A DNA stretch of 64,000 bases from Streptomyces fradiae ATCC 10745 = DSM 40063 (GCF_008704425.1 NZ_CP023696.1:5620501-5684500); one strand, 5' to 3'; counted from the first letter of the stretch, positions 16,867-27,970 are shown. Notes: generated by a model from the sequence alone, not told the origin. Made by a program: numbers and translations.

Positions 16867-16956
16867 GGGACCACCCCCGCGTGCGCGGGGACCACGCGTT
16901 GCCGACGCGGGCGACGGGCGACGCCATGGGACCACCCCCGCATGCGCGGGGAGCAC
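16867..16956 (-). CRISPR. Minimal type I-E-like CRISPR: two 29-bp repeats, one 32-bp spacer
   Basis: The repeat at 16867-16895 and the repeat at 16928-16956 differ at 2 of 29 positions and flank a 32-bp spacer (16896-16927). Read on the minus strand they have the type I-E form, beginning GTGxTCCCCGCGCAxGCGGG. Repeat and spacer lengths match type I-E. A leader-like AAGTAAAACC sequence lies on the expected side. No cas genes are present in the window, and the array ends directly against ars debris. Confidence 0.85.
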
Positions 16957-17040
16957 AGGGCTTGAGCTGGGGTTTTACTTGCGGCTTCGCCGGTTCTCGG
17001 TCGCTTCCCGTGAAGCGGGCGAAACACCCACAGGGTGCGC
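16957..17040 (-). promoter_or_regulatory. Putative CRISPR leader
   Basis: On the minus strand this stretch runs into the first repeat through AAGTAAAACCCCAGCTCAAG, which resembles the end of actinobacterial type I-E leaders and is less GC-rich than its surroundings. The remaining 17041-17255 before the murA-like stop shows no gene that I can support. Confidence 0.6.
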
Positions 17041-17255
17041 AATGGTGCGTTCGCTCTCCGTCTTCGTGCTTGTCATCGCTCCACCCCTTTCTCCTGTGCG
17101 AGAGACCGGTCCTGTCGGAGGTCAGGACTGTCCGTGTGCTCGACGTAGCAAGGCGCCCTGAGCGGCACGTGGGCGTGCGGTGCCGGTCTTTGGCGTGTGA
17201 GGGCGGCCGTCGCGCCCCGCTCCGAAGAGGCGGGCGGGGCGGCGGCGTTCACGGG

Positions 17256-18785
17256 TCAGATGTCCCGGAAGATCTCGATCTGGGCGCCGACCGAGTTCAG
17301 GCGCTCCGCGAGGTCCTCGTAGCCGCGGTTGATGACGTACACGTTGCGCAGGACGGACGTGCCCTCGGCGGCCATCATGGCCAGGAGGACGACCACGGCC
17401 GGGCGCAGGGCGGGCGGGCACATCATCTCGGCGGCGCGCCAGCGGGTCGGGCCCTCGACCAGGACGCGGTGCGGGTCCAGGAGCTGGAGGCGGCCGCCCA
17501 GGCGGTTGAGGTCGGTCAGGTAGATGGCGCGGTTGTCGTAGACCCAGTCGTGGATGAGGGTCTGGCCCTGCGCGGACGCGGCGATGGCGGCGAAGAACGG
17601 GACGTTGTCGATGTTCAGGCCGGGGAACGGCATGGGGTGGATCTTGTCGATGGGCGCCTCCAGCTTGGAGGGGCGCACCGTCAGGTCCACCAGGCGGGTG
17701 CGGCCGTTGTCCGCGGTGTACTCGGTGGAGCGGTCGTGGTCGAGGCCCATCTCCTCCAGGACCGCCAGCTCGATCTCCAGGAACTCGATCGGCACCCGGC
17801 GGATCGTCAGCTCCGACTCGGTGACGACCGCCGCGGCCAGCAGGCTCATCGCCTCGACCGGGTCCTCGGAGGGGCAGTAGTCGACGTCCACGTCGATGTG
17901 CGGGACGCCGTGCACGGTGAGCGTGGTGGTGCCGATGCCCTCCACCCGCACGCCCAGCGCCTCCAGGAAGAAGCACAGGTCCTGGACCATGTAGTTGGAG
18001 GAGGCGTTGCGGATGACGGTGACGCCGTCGTGGCGGGCGGCGGCCAGCAGCGCGTTCTCGGTGACCGTGTCGCCCCGCTCGGTCAGCACGATCGGGCGGT
18101 CCGGTGTGACGGCCGGGTCGACCTGGGCGTGGTACAGCCCCTCCGTCGCGGTGATGTCCAGGCCGAAGCGGCGCAGGGCGATCATGTGCGGCTCGATGGT
18201 GCGGGTGCCGAGGTCGCAGCCGCCCGCGTACGGCAGCTTGAACGACCGCAGCCGGTGCAGCAGCGGCCCGAGGAACATGATGATGGAGCGCGTACGGCGG
18301 GCCGCGTCCGCGTCGACGGCCTCCATGTCCAGCTCGGCGGGCGGCACGATCTCCAGGTCGCGGCCGTCGTTGATCCAGCGGGCGCGGACGCCGATGGAGC
18401 TGAGGACCTCCAGGAGCCGGTAGACCTCCTCGATCCGGGCCACCCGGCGCAGGACCGTCCGGCCCTTGTTCAGCAGCGAGGCGCACAGCAGCGCCACGCA
18501 CGCGTTCTTGCTCGTCTTGACGTCGATGGCGCCGGACAGCCGGCGGTTGCCGACCACCCGCAGGTGCATGGGGCCCGCGTAGCCCAGCGATACGATCTCG
18601 CTGTCGAGCGCCTCGCCGATGCGGGCGATCATCTCAAGGCTGATGTTCTGGTTGCCGCGCTCGATGCGGTTGACGGCGCTCTGGCTTGTGGCCAGTGCCT
18701 CGGCGAGCTGCGCCTGCGTCCAGCCGCGGTGCTGCCGGGCGTCACGGATGAGCCTGCCGATGCGTACGAGGTAGTCGTCTGCCAT
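17256..18785 (-). CDS. murA: HTH-MurA fusion: UDP-N-acetylglucosamine 1-carboxyvinyltransferase with N-terminal XRE domain
   Basis: A 509-residue fusion. Residues ~1-68 are an XRE helix-turn-helix (LIRDARQHRGWTQAQLAEALATSQSAVNRIERG). Residues ~73-509 are an EPSP/MurA-type enolpyruvyl transferase with the Lys-Asn pair in KTSKNA (K93, N94) and the fosfomycin-site cysteine Cys190 in YAGGCDLGTR. MurA adds enolpyruvate from PEP to UDP-GlcNAc, the first committed step of peptidoglycan synthesis. Streptomyces also has a plain MurA, so this copy may be regulatory or specialised. The protein could bind DNA as well as substrate; a palindrome lies 12 bp before its start. Confidence 0.92.
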   Translation of the reverse strand: MADDYLVRIGRLIRDARQHRGWTQAQLAEALATSQSAVNRIERGNQNISLEMIARIGEALDSEIVSLGYAGPMHLRVVGNRRLSGAIDVKTSKNACVALLCASLLNKGRTVLRRVARIEEVYRLLEVLSSIGVRARWINDGRDLEIVPPAELDMEAVDADAARRTRSIIMFLGPLLHRLRSFKLPYAGGCDLGTRTIEPHMIALRRFGLDITATEGLYHAQVDPAVTPDRPIVLTERGDTVTENALLAAARHDGVTVIRNASSNYMVQDLCFFLEALGVRVEGIGTTTLTVHGVPHIDVDVDYCPSEDPVEAMSLLAAAVVTESELTIRRVPIEFLEIELAVLEEMGLDHDRSTEYTADNGRTRLVDLTVRPSKLEAPIDKIHPMPFPGLNIDNVPFFAAIAASAQGQTLIHDWVYDNRAIYLTDLNRLGGRLQLLDPHRVLVEGPTRWRAAEMMCPPALRPAVVVLLAMMAAEGTSVLRNVYVINRGYEDLAERLNSVGAQIEIFRDI

Positions 18786-18796
18786 GGCGGCAGGCT

Positions 18797-18812
18797 ATCT
18801 CACATATGAGAT
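18797..18812. promoter_or_regulatory. ATCTC-N6-GAGAT palindrome at the HTH-MurA promoter
   Basis: ATCTCACATATGAGAT (6-bp arms ATCTCA/TGAGAT) lies 12-27 nt upstream of the HTH-MurA start codon. The same ATCTC-N6-GAGAT pattern recurs upstream of acnA at 19321. The rest of 18813-19319 is GC-rich sequence with no supported gene. Confidence 0.6.
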
Positions 18813-19319
18813 GAGATTCGCGTTGGGCTGCGCCGTACGGGTGATTCCCCGTGTGGCGTACGGGGGTTGGCGCGCGGCGGTGCGTGAGCTCGTGTCACCT
18901 CTCCACGCGTACCCCGTATTGCGGTCGTCTCTCGGGAAGTGCCCGGATTGCCCGAATCGGCCTACCGGGGTGCGGTCCCCGTGTGCGCGGGGGCGTTCAC
19001 GGGTGCGGGGAGGGGGCATGTGTCGGGGCGTCACGGGTTCCGATCCGGGGGTGCGGCGGGGGTGTCGGCGCCCCTGTCGGGTGGGGGTGCGTGTCGCGGG
19101 GGCTGGAGCCTCCGGCTCGGCGGCGTCGCCCCTCGGTGTCCGGGTGGGGTCTGTCGGGGTCGGTCGGGGCCCGTCGGGGTCCGTCGGGGCGGGTCGGCCG
19201 CGGGCCCGCCGATCGGCCGCGGGTCCGCCCGGCCGGCCCGCGTGGCGGTGGTCACTCCGCCGGTGGGTGGCGAGACGGTGGCGTCGGGGCATGACCGGAG
19301 GGCGGTGATGTACTAGAGT

Positions 19320-19337
19320 TATCTCGACATCGAGATA
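19320..19337. promoter_or_regulatory. Perfect palindrome upstream of aconitase
   Basis: TATCTCGA-CA-TCGAGATA is a perfect 8-bp-arm inverted repeat 130 bp before the acnA GTG. It contains ATCTC-N6-GAGAT, matching the element at the HTH-MurA promoter. It probably binds a dimeric regulator. Confidence 0.65.
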
Positions 19338-19371
19338 TCTGCTGACGACGCACCGCGGTCGCCCCGCCTGG

Positions 19372-19400
19372 TAAGGGTTGCCTAACTAAGCCTTACCTTA
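19372..19400. promoter_or_regulatory. Two overlapping iron-box-like (DtxR/DmdR) sites before acnA
   Basis: TAAGGGTTGCCTAACTAAG (19372-19390) and CTAACTAAGCCTTACCTTA (19382-19400) each match about 12 of 19 positions of the DtxR/DmdR iron-box consensus as I recall it. They overlap by 9 bp, the usual layout for two DtxR dimers. Aconitase is an iron-sulfur enzyme, so iron control makes sense. This is inferred from pattern only. Confidence 0.5.
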
Positions 19401-19466
19401 GCGGATCGGCGAGAAGCCGTGGCGGCAGGATGCGGTTGAACGCGCACATTGATGAAGGAGACTGTC

Positions 19467-22184
<2,718 letters not shown>

Positions 22185-22205
22185 GCCGAGGACAGCTGAA
22201 CGGCC

Positions 22206-22242
22206 GAGGGCCGCACCCCGTCTCGTACGGGGGGCGGCCCTC
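22206..22242 (+). terminator. Hairpin after acnA
   Basis: GAGGGCCGC and GCGGCCCTC form a 9-bp perfect stem 21 bp after the acnA stop, with a nested CCCGT/ACGGG stem inside. The following DNA to about 22540 is GC-rich with GGGCCCTTCCGTCCG-type direct repeats and no supported gene. Confidence 0.65.
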
Positions 22243-22606
22243 CGGTCGTTCTCCGGGCTCCTCCGCCCTCCGCGGGGCCCCGCCCGTCCGCGGGGGCCCT
22301 TCCGTCCACGGGGTCCGTCCGCGGGGCCCTTCCGTCCGCGGGGCCCTTCCGTCCGCCGGGCCCTGCCGTCTCGACCGGCGCGGGGGCGTGGGGCCGGTGA
22401 GCCGCCCCGCACGCTCGATTCGCTGCCCAGGGGTGGGGAGGCCGCGTGGCCCTCGGCCGAGCGGCGGCGCGCTGTTCGAGCCAGACGCCCCGTGGGTCCA
22501 ACTCCGCTCGGAGTGCCGCCACTTCGGGCCGCGCGCGACATCCGAGGTCTCGACTAGGACAAGACTCCCGCCGAAAACTGTTGCCGATCTTGCCCAGCTG
22601 ACCAGA

Positions 22607-22622
22607 AGTGGACTATACCTGT
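22607..22622. promoter_or_regulatory. DasR-responsive-element-like operator before ngcE
   Basis: AGTGGACTATACCTGT matches about 12 of 16 positions of the DasR consensus AGTGGTCTAGACCACT. It lies about 180 bp upstream of ngcE. DasR represses GlcNAc-uptake genes in Streptomyces and is released by phosphorylated amino sugars, so the site fits the gene. Confidence 0.7.
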
Positions 22623-22800
22623 CGGCGTCCCTACGGCCGCCTTACCAGCCGCCGTACGGCGAGCGCGACTCCCCGCACGACCGGCAAGACCGGCAAGACC
22701 CAAGCTGCGACAGACCGCGGTGGCGGGGCCCTTCGCCTGTGGCGAGCTGTACGGGCGACCGGCACACCGCCTGAGTCCTGGAGAAGGCGAGGACTTGAGC

Positions 22801-24306
22801 ATGGGATCCACCTCCGCCAGCAACGACGGTTCCACCCCCGACGGCGCTCTCGACGGCACCGCCGACGGCACCCCCGGCGGCCACGCGGGCCCCGGCCGCC
22901 GCGATCTGATCAAGCGGTCCGCCGCCCTCGGTCTGGTCACCCTGCCCGCCCTGGGCTTCCTCTCCGCCTGCGCCACCGGCGGCGGGGGCGGGGGCGGCGA
23001 CGCCCCGACGGCCGCCGCGGGCGAGAAGACCGCGAAGAACCCGCTCGGGGTGAAGGAGGGCGCCCCGCTGGAGGCGTTCATCTTCAAGGGCGGCCTCGGC
23101 GACCAGTACGCGAAGGACGCCGAGGCCGACTACCAGACCACCTACAAGGCGGAGGTGAAGCACACCGGAACCCAGCAGGTCGGCCCCAAGCTGACCCCCC
23201 GCTTCGCGGGCGGCAACCCGCCCGACGTGATCGACAACTCCGGCGCCGACCACCTGGACATGAACAAGCTGTCCACGCAGGGCCAGTTGCAGGACCTCGC
23301 CGCACTGCTCGACGCCCCCTCCATGGACGACCCGGCGAAGAAGGTCCGGGACACGATCCACCCGAGCACGATCGAGAAGGGCAGGCACGGCGACCGCTTC
23401 GACGTCCTCTACTACGCCTTCACCGTCTACGGCACCTGGTACTCCCGCAAGCTCCTGGAGTCCCGGGGCTGGGCGTACCCGAAGACGCTGGACGAGATGG
23501 TGGCGCTCTGCGGCGAGATCAAGAAGGCGGGCATAGCGCCCTGGACGTACGCGGGCAAGTATCCGTACTACGTCCACTTCAACCTCTTCGGCCAGATCGC
23601 CAAGATCGGCGGCATGGAGAAGTGGATCGCCATCGACAACCTGGAGCCGGGCGCCTGGACCTCGAACGACGCGGTCCGCCAGGTGGCCGAGCACTACGAG
23701 GAGCTGGCCGCCAAGAAGTACTTCCTGGAGGGCAGCCAGGGCCTGACCCACATCCAGTCGCAGACCGCGTGGAACAAGGGGAAGGCCGTCTTCCTGCCCA
23801 ACGGCTCCTGGGTCGAGAACGAGTCCGCGCCGACCACCCCCGCCGACTTCGGCATGTCCGTCGGCGCCCTCTTCGACGGCAGCGGCGACGCGCTGCCGCA
23901 CGGCACCCTGCGCGCCGAGCCCAGCGAGCCGTACATCGTCGCGGCCAAGGGCCGCAACCCCGTCGGCGGCATGGAACTGCTGCGGATCATGCTGTCGAAG
24001 AAGCACGCGCAGAACTTCGCGACCAAGGTCAAGTCGCTGACCTGCGTGGTGGACGCCACCGACGGCATGAGCCTCTCGCCGGGCCTCTCCTCCGCCAGCC
24101 AGGTCTTCAAGGCGGCCGGGGAGAACGTGATCAGCCTCCAGCTCCAGGAGTGGTACCCCGCGCTCACCGACGAGAAGATCGGCGGCCTCACCGGGCAGCT
24201 CCTGGCCGGGGAGCTCAAGGCCGCCGACTGGATCAGGAAGACCCAGGCGGAGGCCGACAAGGTGGCCAGGGACAGCTCGGTCACCAAGTTCAAGCGCACC
24301 GCCTGA
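22801..24306 (+). CDS. ngcE: N-acetylglucosamine/chitobiose ABC transporter, substrate-binding lipoprotein NgcE
   Basis: A 501-residue extracellular solute-binding protein. A Tat-type signal has the twin arginine at 33-34 (RRDLIKRSAA) and the lipobox LSAC with Cys57, followed by a Gly-rich linker; the rest is a family-1 solute-binding fold (FAGGNPPDVIDNSGADH, FLPNGSWVENES). Position upstream of two permeases and a ROK regulator, with a DasR-like site, fits ngcEFG, which imports GlcNAc and diacetylchitobiose. ATG 22801 is chosen with GAGGA upstream; TTG 22795 is an alternative. No ATPase gene is linked, as expected for transporters sharing MsiK. Confidence 0.88.
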   Translation: MGSTSASNDGSTPDGALDGTADGTPGGHAGPGRRDLIKRSAALGLVTLPALGFLSACATGGGGGGGDAPTAAAGEKTAKNPLGVKEGAPLEAFIFKGGLGDQYAKDAEADYQTTYKAEVKHTGTQQVGPKLTPRFAGGNPPDVIDNSGADHLDMNKLSTQGQLQDLAALLDAPSMDDPAKKVRDTIHPSTIEKGRHGDRFDVLYYAFTVYGTWYSRKLLESRGWAYPKTLDEMVALCGEIKKAGIAPWTYAGKYPYYVHFNLFGQIAKIGGMEKWIAIDNLEPGAWTSNDAVRQVAEHYEELAAKKYFLEGSQGLTHIQSQTAWNKGKAVFLPNGSWVENESAPTTPADFGMSVGALFDGSGDALPHGTLRAEPSEPYIVAAKGRNPVGGMELLRIMLSKKHAQNFATKVKSLTCVVDATDGMSLSPGLSSASQVFKAAGENVISLQLQEWYPALTDEKIGGLTGQLLAGELKAADWIRKTQAEADKVARDSSVTKFKRTA

Positions 24307-24339
24307 GCGACCCGGCCGGACCGCCGCAGCACCGCCGCC

Positions 24340-24383
24340 GGACCGCCGCCGGGCCACTGGCGGACCACCACCGGCGGCGGTCC
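24340..24383 (+). other. Intercistronic hairpin between ngcE and ngcF
   Basis: GGACCGCCGCC and GGCGGCGGTCC form an 11-bp perfect stem in the 231-bp gap between ngcE and ngcF. Such a structure could stabilise or partly terminate transcripts, so that the binding protein is made in excess over the permeases. Further GGTCCG/CGGACC repeats fill the gap. Confidence 0.55.
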
Positions 24384-24537
24384 GGTCCGTCGACAGTCAC
24401 CGGCGGACCGGTCCCGTCCGGTCCGTGACAGCCACCGGCGGACCGGACCGGCCCGGCCGCCGTCGCGGCGCACCTGACCAGGCCCGGCCGGACCACCGCC
24501 GCGGCACCGTCGGAAGAGGGGAAGGGCGCACAGCCCC

Positions 24538-25461
24538 ATGCAGCACGGCAAGTACCGCTTCATCGCGGGGTTCCTGGCCCCGCCCCTGATCGTCTACGCC
24601 GTCTTCGTCGTCTCGCCGTTCGTCCAGGCCTTCCAGATCTCCCTGACGGACTGGTCGGGACTGGTCGGCTCGGCGCGCTTCGTCGGCGCGGACAACTTCG
24701 TGCGGCTCTGGGAGAGCGACGAGTTCTGGAACGCGCTGCGGCACAACGTCTACATGCTGGCCTTCGTGCCGCTCGTCACCCTGGCGCTCGGGCTGTTCTT
24801 CGCCTTCATGCTGAACGTGGGCGGCCGGCGGCGGAGGAACGAGGTGGTCACCGGGGTCGCGGGTGCCCGCTTCTACACGTTCGTCTTCTTCTTCCCGCAG
24901 GTCATCTCCATCACGATCATCGCCGTCATCTGGTTCAACATCTACAACCCGGACCCCGACGACGGCATGCTGAACTCGCTGCTCGGCGCGGTCGGCCTGG
25001 ACGGGCTGCAGAACGCCTGGCTGGGGGAGAAGAGCATCGCCCTCTGGTGCATCAGCGCGGTCATGGTGTGGGGGCACGTCGGCTTCTACGTCGTCCTGTT
25101 CTCCGCCGCCATGGCCTCCATCCCGCGCGACATCTACGAGGCCGCCCTGCTCGACGGGGCGAGCCGCCACCACACGTTCTTCCGGATCACGCTGCCCCTG
25201 CTGTGGGACACCGTCCAGACGGGCTGGGTCTACATGGGCATCATCGCCCTGGACGCCTTCGCGCTGGTGCAGATCATGTCCGTGAACATGGGCGGCCCGG
25301 ACGGCGCCACCGACGTCATGCCGCTCCGGCTCTACCTGACGGCGTTCCGCGACAGCCAGTACGGCTACGCGGCGGCGATGGGCGTCGCGATGCTCGCCGT
25401 CACCATGGCCTTCGCCGTGCTCACGCTGCGCTTCGCGCGCCGTGAGCGGATCGAGTACTGA
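24538..25461 (+). CDS. ngcF: ABC transporter permease NgcF
   Basis: A 307-residue inner-membrane permease (MalF type) with about six helices. The EAA loop, which docks the ATPase, is YEAALLDGASRHHTFFRITLPLL near residues 200-222. It pairs with NgcG to form the channel for GlcNAc/chitobiose delivered by NgcE. ATG 24538 begins MQHGKYRFIAGFLAPPLIVYAVF, a normal N-terminus for the family. The stop is 14 bp before ngcG. Confidence 0.92.
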   Translation: MQHGKYRFIAGFLAPPLIVYAVFVVSPFVQAFQISLTDWSGLVGSARFVGADNFVRLWESDEFWNALRHNVYMLAFVPLVTLALGLFFAFMLNVGGRRRRNEVVTGVAGARFYTFVFFFPQVISITIIAVIWFNIYNPDPDDGMLNSLLGAVGLDGLQNAWLGEKSIALWCISAVMVWGHVGFYVVLFSAAMASIPRDIYEAALLDGASRHHTFFRITLPLLWDTVQTGWVYMGIIALDAFALVQIMSVNMGGPDGATDVMPLRLYLTAFRDSQYGYAAAMGVAMLAVTMAFAVLTLRFARRERIEY

Positions 25462-25475
25462 GGGAGAGGCGGCAC

Positions 25476-26492
25476 ATGGCCACCGACGAGATCCACCAGG
25501 CGGCCGGCCCCGAGCCGACCGGCCCCGGACCCACCGGCTCCGGACCGACCGGCTCCGGACCGACCGGGCCCGCCCACCGGGTCGCCGAGGGGCCCGCCGG
25601 CGGGGACGCCACGGCGCCCGCCGGCCGGGGGCCGGGGCGTGCCGGGGGGAGCTCCACCGAAGGGGGCGTGCTCAACGTCTTCTCGCACGGCATCCTCGTG
25701 CTCTGGGCGCTCATGGTCGGCGTGCCGCTCCTGTGGGTGCTCTGGAGCTCCTTCAAGGACAGCAACGGCATCCTCACCGACCCCTGGGGCCTGCCGACGG
25801 TCCTGCACTGGGAGAACTGGTCCAACGCCTGGGACGAGGCGAACATGGGCCGCTACTTCGTCAACACCTCCATCGTCGTGGGCGGCTCGGTCGTCGGCAC
25901 GATGGTGCTGGGCTCCATGGCCGCGTACGTGCTGGCCCGCTTCACCTTCCCGGGGAACCGGATCGTCTACTACCTGTTCGTGGCGGGCATGTCGTTCCCG
26001 GTGTTCATGCTGGTCATCCCGCTGTTCTTCGTGATGCGGGACTTCCCGGGAAGCTCGCTTCTGGCCACGTACCACGGACTGATCCTCGTCTACATCGCCT
26101 ACTCGCTGCCGTTCACCGTCTTCTTCATGACGGCGTTCTTCCGGACGCTGCCGACCTCCGTGGCCGAGGCCGCGATGATCGACGGCGCCTCGCACACGCG
26201 GACCTTCTTCCAGGTGATGCTGCCCATGGCGAAGCCGGGCCTGATCAGCATCGGGATCTTCAACTTCCTGGGCCAGTGGAACCAGTACCTGCTGCCGATG
26301 GTGCTGAACCAGCAGGAGGACAAGTACGTCCTGACCCAGGGCCTCGCGATGATCGCGCTCCAGCAGGGCTACGAGAACGACTGGGGCGCGCTGATGGCCG
26401 GGATGGTGATCGCGATGCTGCCGGTGCTGGTGGTGTACGCGGTATTCCAGCGGCAGGTCCAGGCGGGGCTCACCGCGGGCGCCCTGAAGTAG
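25476..26492 (+). CDS. ngcG: ABC transporter permease NgcG
   Basis: A 338-residue permease (MalG type). The first ~65 residues are an unusual Pro/Gly-rich, probably disordered cytoplasmic tail with GPTGSGPTGSGPTG repeats. Six helices and the EAA loop AEAAMIDGASHTRTFFQVMLPMAKPG follow. GGGAGAGG lies upstream of ATG 25476. It is the last gene of ngcEFG and is followed by a strong terminator. Confidence 0.92.
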   Translation: MATDEIHQAAGPEPTGPGPTGSGPTGSGPTGPAHRVAEGPAGGDATAPAGRGPGRAGGSSTEGGVLNVFSHGILVLWALMVGVPLLWVLWSSFKDSNGILTDPWGLPTVLHWENWSNAWDEANMGRYFVNTSIVVGGSVVGTMVLGSMAAYVLARFTFPGNRIVYYLFVAGMSFPVFMLVIPLFFVMRDFPGSSLLATYHGLILVYIAYSLPFTVFFMTAFFRTLPTSVAEAAMIDGASHTRTFFQVMLPMAKPGLISIGIFNFLGQWNQYLLPMVLNQQEDKYVLTQGLAMIALQQGYENDWGALMAGMVIAMLPVLVVYAVFQRQVQAGLTAGALK

Positions 26493-26520
26493 GCTCCGGC
26501 CGCGACGTACGGAACGTGAA

Positions 26521-26560
26521 CCGCCCACCGGGTGCTTTCGGCCCCGGTGGGCGGTTTCTT
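26521..26560 (+). terminator. Rho-independent terminator after ngcG
   Basis: CCGCCCACCGGG pairs with CCCGGTGGGCGG, followed by TTTCTTT. It is one of the few terminators in the window with a clear U-rich tail and lies 29 bp after ngcG. Confidence 0.9.
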
Positions 26561-26633
26561 TCCGCGGTATGACCGGCAAGTCGTCTTTCTTGTGATATTC
26601 GCCGCTCATCGGAGCTTCGTGATGCTCAAGGCC

Positions 26634-26669
26634 TTGACGGGGGCCAACGCGAAAGGCTCATCTTAGAGT
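26634..26669 (+). promoter_or_regulatory. Candidate promoter of the ROK regulator gene
   Basis: TTGACG at 26634-26639 is a good -35 hexamer. TCATCT (18 nt downstream) is a possible -10; TAGAGT at 26664-26669 lies too far for standard spacing. Location between the ngcG terminator and the ROK start supports a promoter here. Confidence 0.4.
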
Positions 26670-26706
26670 TCACATGTTGGAGAAAACGGCAGGAGTGAGA
26701 GAGTCG

Positions 26707-27918
26707 ATGGAGACTCCGGGGTCGCAGACGTCTCTGCATCGCGCCAACCTCGAGCGGGTCGTGCGCGCCGTCCGAATGGCCGGGTCGCTCACCCAGGCGG
26801 AGATCGCCCGGACCACCGGGCTGTCCGCCGCGACGGTCTCCAACATCGTGCGGGAGCTGAAGGACGGCGGCACCGTCGAGGTCACGCCCACCTCCGCCGG
26901 CGGCCGGCGGGCCCGCAGCGTCTCGCTCAGCGGCGACGCCGGGATCGTCATCGGCGTCGACTTCGGCCACACCCACCTGCGCGTCGCCGTGGGCAACCTC
27001 GCCCACCAGGTCCTCGCCGAGGAGAGCGAGCCGCTCGACGTGGACGCCTCCTCCGCCGAGGGTTTCGACCGGGCGGAACAGCTGGTCAAACGGTTGATCG
27101 AGACCACCGGCATCGGCCCGGGCAAGGTGATCGGCGTCGGCCTCGGCGTTCCCGGTCCCATCGACGTCTCCTCCGGCACGCTCGGCTCCACGTCGATCCT
27201 GCCGGGGTGGTCCGGCATCAACCCGGGCCAGGAGCTGTCCAGGCGCCTCGGCGTCCCCGTGTACGTCGACAACGACGCCAACCTCGGCGCGCTCGGGGAG
27301 CTGGTCTGGGGCGCCGGCCGGGGGGTGCGGGACCTGGCGTACATCAAGGTCGCCAGCGGCGTCGGCGCCGGCCTGGTCATCGACGGCCAGATCTACCGGG
27401 GACCGGGCGGCACGGCCGGCGAGATCGGCCACATCACGCTCGACGAGTCGGGCCCCGTCTGCCGCTGCGGCAACCGCGGCTGCCTGGAGACCTTCGCCGC
27501 CGCCCGGTACGTGCTGCCGCTGCTCCAGCCGAGCCACGGCCCGGACCTGACCATGGAGCGGGTGGTCCGGCTCGCCCGCGAGGGGGACCCCGGCTGCCGC
27601 CGGGTCGTCGCCGACGTGGGCCGCCACATCGGCAGCGGCGTCGCCAACCTCTGCAACCTGCTCAACCCCAGCCGGGTGGTCCTCGGCGGCGATCTGGCGG
27701 AGGCGGGGGAGCTGGTGCTGGCGCCCATCCGCGAGTCCGTGTCGCGGTACGCGATCCCCAGCGCGGCACGGCAGTTGGCGGTCTCGCCCGGCGCCCTCGG
27801 AGGGCGCGCCGAGGTGCTGGGCGCCCTCGCCCTCGTACTGAGCGAGATGGGCGACTCGACCCTGCTCGACGGCGCACGGCCGTCCGGTCGCCGCCCGGCC
27901 GCGCCTGCGTTCACTTAA
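26707..27918 (+). CDS. rok7B7: ROK-family transcriptional regulator (Rok7B7-like)
   Basis: A 403-residue regulator. The N-terminal winged helix (LTQAEIARTTGLSAATVSNIVRELK, about 25-50) is followed by a ROK sugar-kinase-like domain with the zinc motif CRCGNRGCLE and DFGHTHLRVAVGN. ROK repressors bind sugars to modulate DNA binding. Its place between ngcEFG and xylFGH is that of S. coelicolor Rok7B7, known to influence xylFGH, carbon catabolite control and antibiotic production. ATG 26707 is chosen with AGGAG about 10 nt upstream; ATG 26674 has no ribosome site. Confidence 0.88.
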   Translation: METPGSQTSLHRANLERVVRAVRMAGSLTQAEIARTTGLSAATVSNIVRELKDGGTVEVTPTSAGGRRARSVSLSGDAGIVIGVDFGHTHLRVAVGNLAHQVLAEESEPLDVDASSAEGFDRAEQLVKRLIETTGIGPGKVIGVGLGVPGPIDVSSGTLGSTSILPGWSGINPGQELSRRLGVPVYVDNDANLGALGELVWGAGRGVRDLAYIKVASGVGAGLVIDGQIYRGPGGTAGEIGHITLDESGPVCRCGNRGCLETFAAARYVLPLLQPSHGPDLTMERVVRLAREGDPGCRRVVADVGRHIGSGVANLCNLLNPSRVVLGGDLAEAGELVLAPIRESVSRYAIPSAARQLAVSPGALGGRAEVLGALALVLSEMGDSTLLDGARPSGRRPAAPAFT

Positions 27919-27970
27919 GTAACGCATGGCACCGTTGTCATCTCGTTAAGAATTTACTCCTTGACGACAG

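Noticed and set aside
18784..19308. 174-codon frame in the HTH-MurA/acnA gap
   Set aside because: It begins inside the divergent promoter palindrome and encodes Gly/Arg/Val repeats typical of non-coding high-GC DNA.
22388..22774. 128-codon frame between acnA and ngcE
   Set aside because: It spans the DasR-like operator, lacks a ribosome site and has no recognisable domain.
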